Program-made: the position numbers and the translations under genes
In this document: one piece after another, positions 1 through 4,845 of the stretch
Numbering within the stretch: the first letter of the stretch is position 1
Layout of the letters: each line of letters starts with the position of its first letter
Notes under the pieces: generated by a model
Databases searched by the model: none
What the model saw: only the letters and a program-made list of their open reading frames with translations
What the model was told of the DNA's origin: nothing
From: Candidatus Bathyarchaeota archaeon
GTDB taxonomy: Archaea; Thermoproteota; Bathyarchaeia; TCS64
Assembly (NCBI GenBank): GCA_003662205.1
Contig: QMXQ01000124.1
Span: forward strand, 1-5,006
Direction of reading: 5' to 3'
DNA: 5,006 bases

Positions 1-248
1 ATCTCACCCTGTCCGGGGACACCGAGAACATCGCCATGAAGATCCTCGACCAGGCCATCGAGCTCCGGCTGACCAGCGGCCGGGGGCCCGCCGGCATCGC
101 CGCGGCGGCGACGTACATCGCGAGCCTGCTGACGGATGAGCGGCGGACCCAGGGCGAGATCGCGAAGGGCGCCCACGTGACCGAGGTCACCATCCGCAAC
201 CGCTACAAGGAGCTCACCCAGCGGCTCACCATCAGGGTGGACATGTAG
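1..248 (+). CDS. tfb: Transcription initiation factor B (TFB), C-terminal part
   Basis: This is the C-terminal 81 residues of archaeal TFB, the TFIIB homologue that binds TBP and the BRE next to the TATA box and recruits RNA polymerase. The reading frame is open to the left edge (first whole codon at 3), so the zinc ribbon and first cyclin repeat lie outside the window. What is visible is the end of the second cyclin fold: a GRGPAGIAAAATYIA helix typical of TFB, then a helix-turn-helix with TQGEIAKGAHVTEVTIRNRY, the segment that reads the BRE in this family. It ends RLTIRVDM. The methionine at 36 is internal and is not a start. The gene converges on the AOR-family gene with only 27 bases between stop codons. 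Identity is well supported. Whether this is the only TFB or one of several paralogues cannot be seen here. Confidence 0.92.
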   Translation, partial: LTLSGDTENIAMKILDQAIELRLTSGRGPAGIAAAATYIASLLTDERRTQGEIAKGAHVTEVTIRNRYKELTQRLTIRVDM

Positions 249-275
249 CGCCCGACCTCCCGGGCTGCTTTGACC
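249..275 (+). terminator. Possible short terminator hairpin between convergent genes
   Basis: Just after the TFB stop, GCCCG (250-254) and CGGGC (261-265) can pair around a six-base loop, followed by TGCTTTG. The T run is only three bases, so this is a weak candidate. Archaeal termination depends mostly on T-rich tracts, so the hairpin may be incidental in GC-rich DNA. Confidence 0.22.
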
Positions 276-1511
276 TCAGTTCCGCTCAGACGCCTTGATT
301 TTTCGAAGCTCGTCGGCCGCGTAGCCCAGGCCGAGGCTCTCAAGGGTCTCGCGGGTCGGTATGCCCGTCCTTTGATCCCATCCTCGCTCAGCGTAGTATT
401 CGTCCAGCATGGGCTCCTGCTCGAAGACGGTGCCCCGGCTCGGGCCTTCGGGCAGCGTCTCCTCCCTGAACCTTCGGGGGAGGGTGTCGTCCCTCCTCCT
501 GACGCCCTCCCGGACGTTGAACATCCGCTCGATGTTCACGATTCTCGCCCCGGCGCGGCGTACCTCGGAGGCGGGCATTCTCATGCCGGTCGCCGCCTCG
601 ATGACCTCCGCTGCCCTCTCGAAGGTGAGTATCTCCATGTTCTGCATGATGTTCTTACAGGTTTCGAGGGCGTCGATGATGGCGCACCAGTCCTCGAAGT
701 AGGAGACGAGCTTCCCCTTGCCCCTGTGGGCGAGCCTGAGGGTCGCCTCGGGGACGCCGAACAGCTCCTCGCCCCGCCTGGGGTCGTCGCTCAGCTCTAT
801 GAAGGGCTCGCTCCTCAGGTGGTCCCCACCCCTGCTCGCCACGGCGAAGCCGAGGCCGAATCCCTTGAGGCCGCGGGGATCCGCCATGATGAGGTCGAGA
901 CCCTTCACCTGCATCGTAAGCTCCACGCCCCTGCCCAGCTTCTCGGCGGCCGCCCTGGAGCCGTCCGCGAGGACGTCGCCGAACCCCTCGCGGCGGGCTA
1001 TTTTCTCGATGAGGGCGAGGATCGCCTCCCCGTTTCCCCAGGACAGGTCCAGGCCGTCCGCCTCGCTCCTCTTGAGCATGCCCCTCTCGTGGAGCTCCAT
1101 CGCCCAGGAGATGCACTCGGCGGTGGTGAGGGCGTCCAGCCCGAGCCGGTTGCACATGTCGTTCGCCTTGAGGGCGACGTCGAGGTCGCTGTTACCCACC
1201 CGGGCGGTGAAGGAGCCGAGGGCCTCGTACTCCGGCCCCTCCCCGTACAGCCCGGCGAACTTCCCGTCCTTGACGACGTAGAAGCGGCTGCAGGGGATGG
1301 TGCAGGCGAAGCACCCCCTCGTCTTAACGTTGTACTCCTCCGCCAGCCTCTCCCCGCTCACCTCCCACGCGTGCTCGAAGACGCCGGAGGTGTAGTGGCG
1401 CGTGGGGAGGAAGCCGGCGGCCAGGTCCGGCTCAAGGTCGCTGACGCGGGTCTTCTGCCGGGTGAGGTCTACCCTGAGCACCTTTCCGGCGTACCCGTAT
1501 AGGTCAGCCAG
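276..1511 (-). CDS. Aldehyde:ferredoxin oxidoreductase family protein lacking N-terminal domain 1
   Basis: AOR enzymes oxidise aldehydes to acids with a tungsto-bispterin and one [4Fe-4S] cluster, reducing ferredoxin. The start is taken as CTG at 1511 (411 residues); the first ordinary alternative is GTG at 1481 (401 residues). Residues 4-17 (LYGYAGKVLRVDLT) are the normal AOR N-terminus. After about residue 33 the protein jumps in frame to LPTRHYTSGVF, which lies near residue 255 of the roughly 605-residue Pyrococcus enzyme. Domain 1, which carries much of the pterin site, is therefore missing. Domains 2-3 are continuous: cluster cysteines C67, C70, C74 and C285; GPEYE near 92-96; NRLGLD at 121-126; RGGDH at 227-231; a normal C-terminus. 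The second pterin motif DxxGLC reads DALETC (280-285). It overlaps the ferredoxin gene by eight bases. No internal stop or frameshift is seen. Family assignment is firm; catalytic activity is doubtful. Confidence 0.85.
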   Translation of the reverse strand: MADLYGYAGKVLRVDLTRQKTRVSDLEPDLAAGFLPTRHYTSGVFEHAWEVSGERLAEEYNVKTRGCFACTIPCSRFYVVKDGKFAGLYGEGPEYEALGSFTARVGNSDLDVALKANDMCNRLGLDALTTAECISWAMELHERGMLKRSEADGLDLSWGNGEAILALIEKIARREGFGDVLADGSRAAAEKLGRGVELTMQVKGLDLIMADPRGLKGFGLGFAVASRGGDHLRSEPFIELSDDPRRGEELFGVPEATLRLAHRGKGKLVSYFEDWCAIIDALETCKNIMQNMEILTFERAAEVIEAATGMRMPASEVRRAGARIVNIERMFNVREGVRRRDDTLPRRFREETLPEGPSRGTVFEQEPMLDEYYAERGWDQRTGIPTRETLESLGLGYAADELRKIKASERN

Positions 1512-1965
1512 CGATGCCCCACCTCCCCAGGAGCTCCCTGAACGCCTCCTCCGGGCGTCTAATCTCCTCAGAGTCCGTGAAGGTCAGGGCCCTCGTCGGG
1601 CACCTCTCGACGCAGGCCGGCTCTCCGCCGCATAGGTCGCAGATGAGGGGCTTCGAGTCGTCGAGGTGCACCGCGTCGAGGGTGCAGGCGTCCACACAGG
1701 CCCCGCAGCCGGTGCAGGCGGCTTCGTCAACTTCGATGACGCCGCGGCTTGACCGTGTCAGGGCGCCGGTGGGGCAGGCGGCGACGGCGGGGCAGGGGTC
1801 GCACTGGTGGCAGAGAACGGGGTAGTCGAGGCCGTGCCTGTCCTCCTTGATCACCCTCACCCGGGAGAGGGCGGGGCTGAACTTGGCTTCGTGGCGGAAG
1901 GAGCATATCATCTCGCAGAGTCGGCATCCCGCGCATCTCTCCGCCTCTACCTGTATCCTCTTCAA
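1504..1965 (-). CDS. Four-cluster [4Fe-4S] ferredoxin, AOR-associated electron carrier
   Basis: This is a 153-residue cytoplasmic iron-sulfur protein of the HycB/CooF/DmsB-like type, with no signal peptide or membrane segment. It has 16 cysteines in four groups: C11/C14/C17/C21 (CAGCRLCEMIC), C52/C55/C58/C64 (CHQCDPCPAVAACP), C84/C87/C90/C94 (CTGCGACVDAC) and C109/C112/C118/C122 (CDLCGGEPACVERCP), enough for four clusters. The second group is odd: its third cysteine sits two positions earlier than the usual Cx2Cx4Cx3C, although overall length is kept. The start is TTG at 1965 with GGGAG six bases upstream, and KRIQVEAERC follows as expected for the family. It lies 28 bases after the inositol phosphate synthase gene and overlaps the AOR-family gene, so it is probably cotranscribed with both. 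Its likely role is electron acceptor or donor for an AOR-type enzyme; this is inferred from position. Confidence 0.88.
   Translation of the reverse strand: MKRIQVEAERCAGCRLCEMICSFRHEAKFSPALSRVRVIKEDRHGLDYPVLCHQCDPCPAVAACPTGALTRSSRGVIEVDEAACTGCGACVDACTLDAVHLDDSKPLICDLCGGEPACVERCPTRALTFTDSEEIRRPEEAFRELLGRWGIAG
1520..1526 (-). promoter_or_regulatory. Strong Shine-Dalgarno site for the AOR-family gene, implying a CTG start
   Basis: The minus strand reads GGAGGTG here, a full match to the archaeal anti-SD, followed by an eight-base spacer and CTG at 1511-1509. In the AOR frame no ATG, GTG or TTG is near this spacing; the next ordinary start, GTG at 1481, is 38 bases downstream of the site. Conserved AOR N-terminal residues are encoded between CTG and that GTG, which supports translation from the CTG. 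Confidence 0.6.
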
Positions 1966-1993
1966 GGGCGGCTCCCTTCCGAGCCTTACGGGG

Positions 1994-3067
1994 TTATCTC
2001 TCCCGTTTCCCCTCTATGAACTCCTCCACCCATCTCCGCGCCACGTCGTCGCTGACTTGGACGGGCGGGTGCTTGAAGGCGTAGGAGGAGATGCTGATGA
2101 GGGGGCCGGATATGCCGCGGTCTAGGGCGAGCTTCACCGCCCTGACGACGTCGATGACGACGCCGCCGCTGTTGGGGGAGTCGTTCACCTCCAGCTTGGC
2201 GTTCAGCGTGATGGGGAGGTCGCCGAAGCCCTGGCCGTTGATGCGTATGTAGCAGATCTTCTTGTCGCCGAGGAAGGGGACGTAGTCCGACGGCCCGATG
2301 CGGGTGGGCATGTCGTAGGGTATGAGGCTCTTGACCGCCTCCGTCTTGCTCACCCTCTTGGTCTTGAGCCTCTCCTCCACGGTCATGTTCTGGAAGTCCG
2401 TGTTGCCGCCGATGTTCAGCTGGTAGGTGGAGTCGATGTGGACCCCCCGCTCGTAGAAGAGCTCCGCCAGGGCTCGATGGAGGATGGTGGCGCCCACCTG
2501 GCTCTTGATGTCGTCGCCCGCCACGGGCAGCCCCGCCTCCTCAAACCGCCGGCCCCAGGCCTGGTCTGAGGCGATGAACTCGGGGATGCAGTTGACGAAG
2601 GCGCAGCCGGCGTCCAGCGCTGCCTGGGCGTAGAGGCGGGTCCCCTCCGCGCTGCCAACGGGGAGGTAGTTCACCAGCATGTCCGCCTCGCTCTCCCTCA
2701 GCGCCTCGGCCACGTCCACCGGCTCGGTCTCCTCGACGTGGAAAGGTTCGATCATGTGAGGGGCGACGCCGTCGGAGACGGGTCCGGGGAGGACCTTGAC
2801 GCCGAGGGGTGGGACGTCGCAGAACTTGGCGCAGCAGTTGGGGTCAGCGAAGATCGCCTCGGAGATGTCCCGCCCGATCTTGAGGCTGTTGACGTCGAAG
2901 GCAGCGACGAACTTGATGTCGCTGATGTGGTAACCCCCGAAATTGACGTGCATAAGGCCCGGAACCTCGCCCTCCCACTGGTCGCGGTAGTACTCGACTC
3001 CCTGGATGAGGGCCGAGGCGCAGTTCCCGAGGCCGGCTATAGCGACGCGTATCTCACCCAACTCCAT
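1994..3067 (-). CDS. ino1: Inositol-1-phosphate synthase (myo-inositol-3-phosphate synthase)
   Basis: This enzyme converts glucose 6-phosphate to L-myo-inositol 1-phosphate with NAD+ as a recycled cofactor, the first step to inositol phospholipids and, in many hyperthermophiles, di-myo-inositol phosphate solutes. The 357-residue length fits the short archaeal/actinobacterial form. Visible motifs are the N-terminal Rossmann loop GLGNCAS (12-18), NYLPVGSAE (133-141), GDDIKSQVGATILHR (184-198), LNIGGNTDF (217-225), SKTEAVKS (240-247) and KLEVNDSPNSGG (291-302), which carry the NAD and substrate-binding residues of the family. The ATG at 3067 is chosen because GGAGG lies five bases upstream and VRVAIAGLG-type homology begins at once; a longer open frame to 3262 would run into the upstream gene and has no family match. 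It heads a likely operon with the ferredoxin and AOR-family genes. Assignment is firm; the physiological product (lipid or solute) is not decided by the sequence. Confidence 0.95.
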   Translation of the reverse strand: MELGEIRVAIAGLGNCASALIQGVEYYRDQWEGEVPGLMHVNFGGYHISDIKFVAAFDVNSLKIGRDISEAIFADPNCCAKFCDVPPLGVKVLPGPVSDGVAPHMIEPFHVEETEPVDVAEALRESEADMLVNYLPVGSAEGTRLYAQAALDAGCAFVNCIPEFIASDQAWGRRFEEAGLPVAGDDIKSQVGATILHRALAELFYERGVHIDSTYQLNIGGNTDFQNMTVEERLKTKRVSKTEAVKSLIPYDMPTRIGPSDYVPFLGDKKICYIRINGQGFGDLPITLNAKLEVNDSPNSGGVVIDVVRAVKLALDRGISGPLISISSYAFKHPPVQVSDDVARRWVEEFIEGKRER

Positions 3068-3108
3068 TGTCCCTCCATGATGAACGCTTAGTGTAGATAC
3101 AGCTTTTT

Positions 3109-3118
3109 CTATTAAAGG
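3109..3118 (-). promoter_or_regulatory. TATA-box promoter of the inositol phosphate synthase operon
   Basis: The minus strand reads CCTTTAATAG inside an AT-rich island in otherwise GC-rich DNA. With the usual 25-base offset, transcription would start near 3087, giving a leader of about 20 bases that holds the GGAGG ribosome site before ATG 3067. The element lies just after the stop codon of the upstream thiolase gene. Confidence 0.5.
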
Positions 3119-3134
3119 TGTCCCCAGCTCCGCC

Positions 3135-4082
3135 TCAGGAGGGCTGCTCCCCTTCAGCCTCCTTGGACAGCTCCCCGACCAGCTGGCAGACCCTGCATAC
3201 GTCTCCCCGGGTCGGCTCGCCGCAGATCCGGCAGCGGCCGCTGGGCTCCGCGCCCCCCACACTGATCCTGGGGATAATCTCCAGGGCGGCTCTGTAGATG
3301 ATGAACTTGATGCCGGGGCGCTTGACCTCCATCCGGTTGAGGAACCTGCGGATGTCGGTTCTCATCGCGGTCTCGGCGTAGGGGCAGGGCCTGCTCTGGA
3401 ACTCGATGCCCCTCAGGTACGCGTAGAGGGTGGACTCTCGCTCGGGGACCTCGCAGAAGGGCTTCACCCTCCTCACGAACCCGGGGAGGTCGCTGCCCGC
3501 GGGGTGCATCCCCGCAAGGCGCCTCAGGTCGCCCCGCATCAGGTTTAGGAGGGCGGTCTGGGCCATGTCGTCCAGGTTGTGGGCCGTGGCGAGCCGGTCT
3601 GCCTCCACGTCCCTCGCGGCCTGGTTGAGGGCTCTCCGGCGGAGGACGCCGCAGTAGGAGCAGGGCGTCAGCTCCCCCCGTCTCCCGGTGATCTCGTCCA
3701 TCGTCAGGCCGAAGAGGTCGGCGAAGGATAGGGTGCGCCACTCGACGCCGAGGCTTCTGCACGCCTCCCCGGCGAGCCTGAGGGCCTCATCCCTGTAGCC
3801 CCGGACGCCCTCGTCGATGGAGACGGCGATGACCTCCGCCTTCGGGAACTGCTCCTCGATCTCGACGAGGAGGTGGAGGAGGCTGAGGCTGTCCTTGCCC
3901 CCCGAGACGCCGACGGCGATCCTGCTGTCGAACTCGAACATGCGGAACCGGGAGATGGTCCGCTCCACCCGCTCCCTGATGGAAGCGGCGAAGCAGCCGG
4001 GGCAGAGCCGCTCCCCCGAGTAGGGCCTGAAGTAGACTGAGGGCTTAGACCCACACTTCGTGCAGAGGGGAGCGACCTTCAT
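3135..4082 (-). CDS. TtuA/Ncs6-family tRNA 2-thiouridine synthetase
   Basis: Members of this family adenylate a uridine in tRNA (position 54 for TtuA, 34 for Ncs6/CTU1) and replace its 2-oxygen with sulfur delivered by a ubiquitin-like thiocarboxylate carrier. The 315 residues show the full TtuA layout: N-terminal zinc finger with C7/C10 and C27/C30, PP-loop ATPase motif SGGKDS at 60-65, catalytic/cluster cysteines C141 and C144 (PCSYCGVLRR) and C233 (RPCPYAE), and a C-terminal zinc finger C284/C287/C296/C299. The usual GHNLDDE motif reads AHNLDDM (167-173), a mild departure. ATG 4082 directly precedes the first zinc finger and lies about 30 bases from a TATA box, suggesting a nearly leaderless message. 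MoaD-like carriers encoded next door could be its sulfur donors. Family is firm; whether U54 or U34 is the target is not resolved. Confidence 0.9.
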   Translation of the reverse strand: MKVAPLCTKCGSKPSVYFRPYSGERLCPGCFAASIRERVERTISRFRMFEFDSRIAVGVSGGKDSLSLLHLLVEIEEQFPKAEVIAVSIDEGVRGYRDEALRLAGEACRSLGVEWRTLSFADLFGLTMDEITGRRGELTPCSYCGVLRRRALNQAARDVEADRLATAHNLDDMAQTALLNLMRGDLRRLAGMHPAGSDLPGFVRRVKPFCEVPERESTLYAYLRGIEFQSRPCPYAETAMRTDIRRFLNRMEVKRPGIKFIIYRAALEIIPRISVGGAEPSGRCRICGEPTRGDVCRVCQLVGELSKEAEGEQPS

Positions 4083-4108
4083 GATCCGATCGAATGGAGT
4101 TGGAGGTT

Positions 4109-4118
4109 GATATAAACC
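4109..4118 (-). promoter_or_regulatory. TATA-box promoter of the tRNA thiolase gene
   Basis: The minus strand reads GGTTTATATC, a close match to the archaeal TATA consensus. The expected transcription start is near 4087, only about five bases before ATG 4082, so the mRNA is probably leaderless or nearly so; no convincing Shine-Dalgarno site precedes the ATG. It separates this gene from the upstream MoaD-like gene, 51 bases away. Confidence 0.6.
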
Positions 4119-4133
4119 CTCCCCGCCGGCGCC

Positions 4134-4424
4134 TCAGCCGCCGTGGGCCACGGCGAGGAGGACCAGTGTGTCGCCGTCGCCGACCCGGGTCCCCAGCCCG
4201 TCCAGGTTGTTTATCTCCACGCCGTTTAGCAGGATGAGGGCGTTCGGCAGGGGGCTCCGGAGCACGGGGTCCAGCAGCAGCGCGGCCAGCCCGTCGCCGT
4301 GCTCCTCGACGAGCCTCTGAACGACCCCGGCCACGTCCACCTCGCCCGGGAGGGTGAGCATGGCCTCCCCCGTTCCCGAGACCTCCTTGAGGGTTCCCAG
4401 CATCCTGACCGTGACCTGGACCAT
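4134..4424 (-). CDS. MoaD/ThiS-family small sulfur carrier (minus-strand copy)
   Basis: This is a 96-residue ubiquitin-fold protein. Family members are adenylated and thiocarboxylated on a C-terminal Gly-Gly and then donate sulfur, either to the MoaE half of molybdopterin synthase or, as Urm1/TtuB/SAMP-type carriers, to tRNA thiolation or protein tagging. Visible features are an N-terminal strand VQVTVRMLGTLKEVSG, the LLNGVEINNLDGLGT segment, DGDTLVLL near the end and the C-terminal HGG. The ATG at 4424 is preferred: GGAG lies upstream and the next possible start (TTG 4460) would fall upstream of the expected transcription start. It resembles the divergent MoaD-like gene at 4500-4784 throughout, especially in the LNGV-IN-LD and DGD blocks. 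The ending LAVAHGG departs from the usual PPVAGG, so it may not be the molybdopterin synthase subunit. Family is firm; the pathway is open. Confidence 0.82.
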   Translation of the reverse strand: MVQVTVRMLGTLKEVSGTGEAMLTLPGEVDVAGVVQRLVEEHGDGLAALLLDPVLRSPLPNALILLNGVEINNLDGLGTRVGDGDTLVLLAVAHGG

Positions 4425-4446
4425 CCGGCGCGTCTCCTTCTTCCGT

Positions 4447-4461
4447 GTTGCCGTTCGCAAC
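4447..4461. repeat. Short inverted repeat beside the divergent TATA element
   Basis: GTTGC (4447-4451) and GCAAC (4457-4461) form a dyad around a five-base centre, touching the TATA element. It lies just upstream of TATA for the plus-strand gene and between TATA and the expected start for the minus-strand gene, where a bound regulator could affect both. It could also be chance; only five bases per arm match. Confidence 0.3.
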
Positions 4462-4462
4462 G

Positions 4463-4469
4463 TATAAAT
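4463..4469. promoter_or_regulatory. TATA element in the divergent MoaD-MoaD intergenic region
   Basis: TATAAAT on the plus strand reads ATTTATA on the minus strand. On the minus strand it would set a start near 4440 and a leader of about 15 bases for the MoaD-like gene at 4424. On the plus strand it would set a start near 4491 and a leader of about nine bases for the one at 4500. No other good TATA element is visible for either gene, although the AT-rich GTGTAAAA at 4484-4490 is nearby. One near-symmetrical element may serve both directions. Confidence 0.5.
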
Positions 4470-4499
4470 CTGCGGCTCCCAGGTGTAAAACTGGTGGAT

Positions 4500-4784
4500 A
4501 TGGAGGTCGAGGTCAGGTTCTACGCCATGCTGAGGGAGATCGCCGGCAAGAAGGCGGAGCGGGTGGTGCTGCCGCCCAAGTCCTCGGTCGGGGACCTCAT
4601 CGACCTGCTGGTGGAGCGCTACGGCGACGAGTTCGCCCGCTACGTCTACGACAGCGAGAAGCAGGTGCGGAGCTTCCTCTCTTACATGCTGAACGGCGTC
4701 AACATCAACAGCCTCGACAGGTTCGATACGATGCTCAAGGACGGCGACGTGCTAGCCCTGCTCCCGCCCGTAGGAGGCGGATGA
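4500..4784 (+). CDS. MoaD/ThiS-family small sulfur carrier (plus-strand copy)
   Basis: This 94-residue ubiquitin-fold sulfur carrier has the classic MoaD form: it opens MEVEVRFYAMLREIAGKK, has a VGDLIDLLVERYG helix, the YMLNGVNINSLDRFDT segment, KDGDVLALLPPVGGG, and a C-terminal Gly-Gly-Gly for adenylation and thiocarboxylation. The PPVGGG ending is the more typical one for a molybdopterin/tungstopterin synthase small subunit, so this is the better candidate of the two copies for supplying dithiolene sulfur for AOR-type cofactors; that is inference. ATG 4500 follows GGTGG by two bases and lies about 34 bases from a TATA element, which suggests a short leader. An open frame continues upstream to 4299 but crosses the promoter and the opposite-strand gene and has no family match, so it is not used. 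No moaE or E1-like activating gene is in the window. Confidence 0.88.
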   Translation: MEVEVRFYAMLREIAGKKAERVVLPPKSSVGDLIDLLVERYGDEFARYVYDSEKQVRSFLSYMLNGVNINSLDRFDTMLKDGDVLALLPPVGGG

Positions 4785-4808
4785 GCCGCTCCCGACTCCC
4801 GGGCCCAG

Positions 4809-4817
4809 AAAAATTTT
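4809..4817. terminator. Candidate bidirectional terminator
   Basis: AAAAATTTT lies in the 61-base gap between the stop codons of the convergent genes at 4784 (+) and 4846 (-). It gives a T4 run on the plus strand 30 bases past one stop and a T5 run on the minus strand about 30 bases past the other, next to the palindromic CCCGGGCCC. Archaeal polymerases terminate at such T tracts, so one element may serve both genes. Confidence 0.4.
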
Positions 4818-4845
4818 AGGATGGATTGAGAAAGAGAGGGGACCG

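Noticed and set aside
270..1502. Long plus-strand open frame of about 410 codons antisense to the AOR-family gene
   Set aside because: It mirrors the AOR gene codon for codon, has low-complexity Gly/Pro/Leu/Glu-rich composition and no recognisable motif; such antisense frames are expected in GC-rich genes.
1512..1965. Missing AOR domain 1 lying upstream in another frame because of a frameshift
   Set aside because: The space directly upstream is filled by an intact ferredoxin gene, and no other frame in the window shows AOR domain 1 motifs.
3068..3262. N-terminal extension of the inositol phosphate synthase by 65 residues
   Set aside because: It would cross the TATA promoter and overlap the thiolase gene, and family homology plus the GGAGG site start at ATG 3067.
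3154..3762. Minus-strand frame of about 200 codons inside the thiolase gene
   Set aside because: It is an Arg/Pro/Gly-rich shifted shadow of the thiolase, with no family features.
4299..4499. Upstream extension of the plus-strand MoaD-like gene
   Set aside because: It is antisense to the other MoaD-like gene and crosses the shared promoter; the encoded residues are not MoaD-like.
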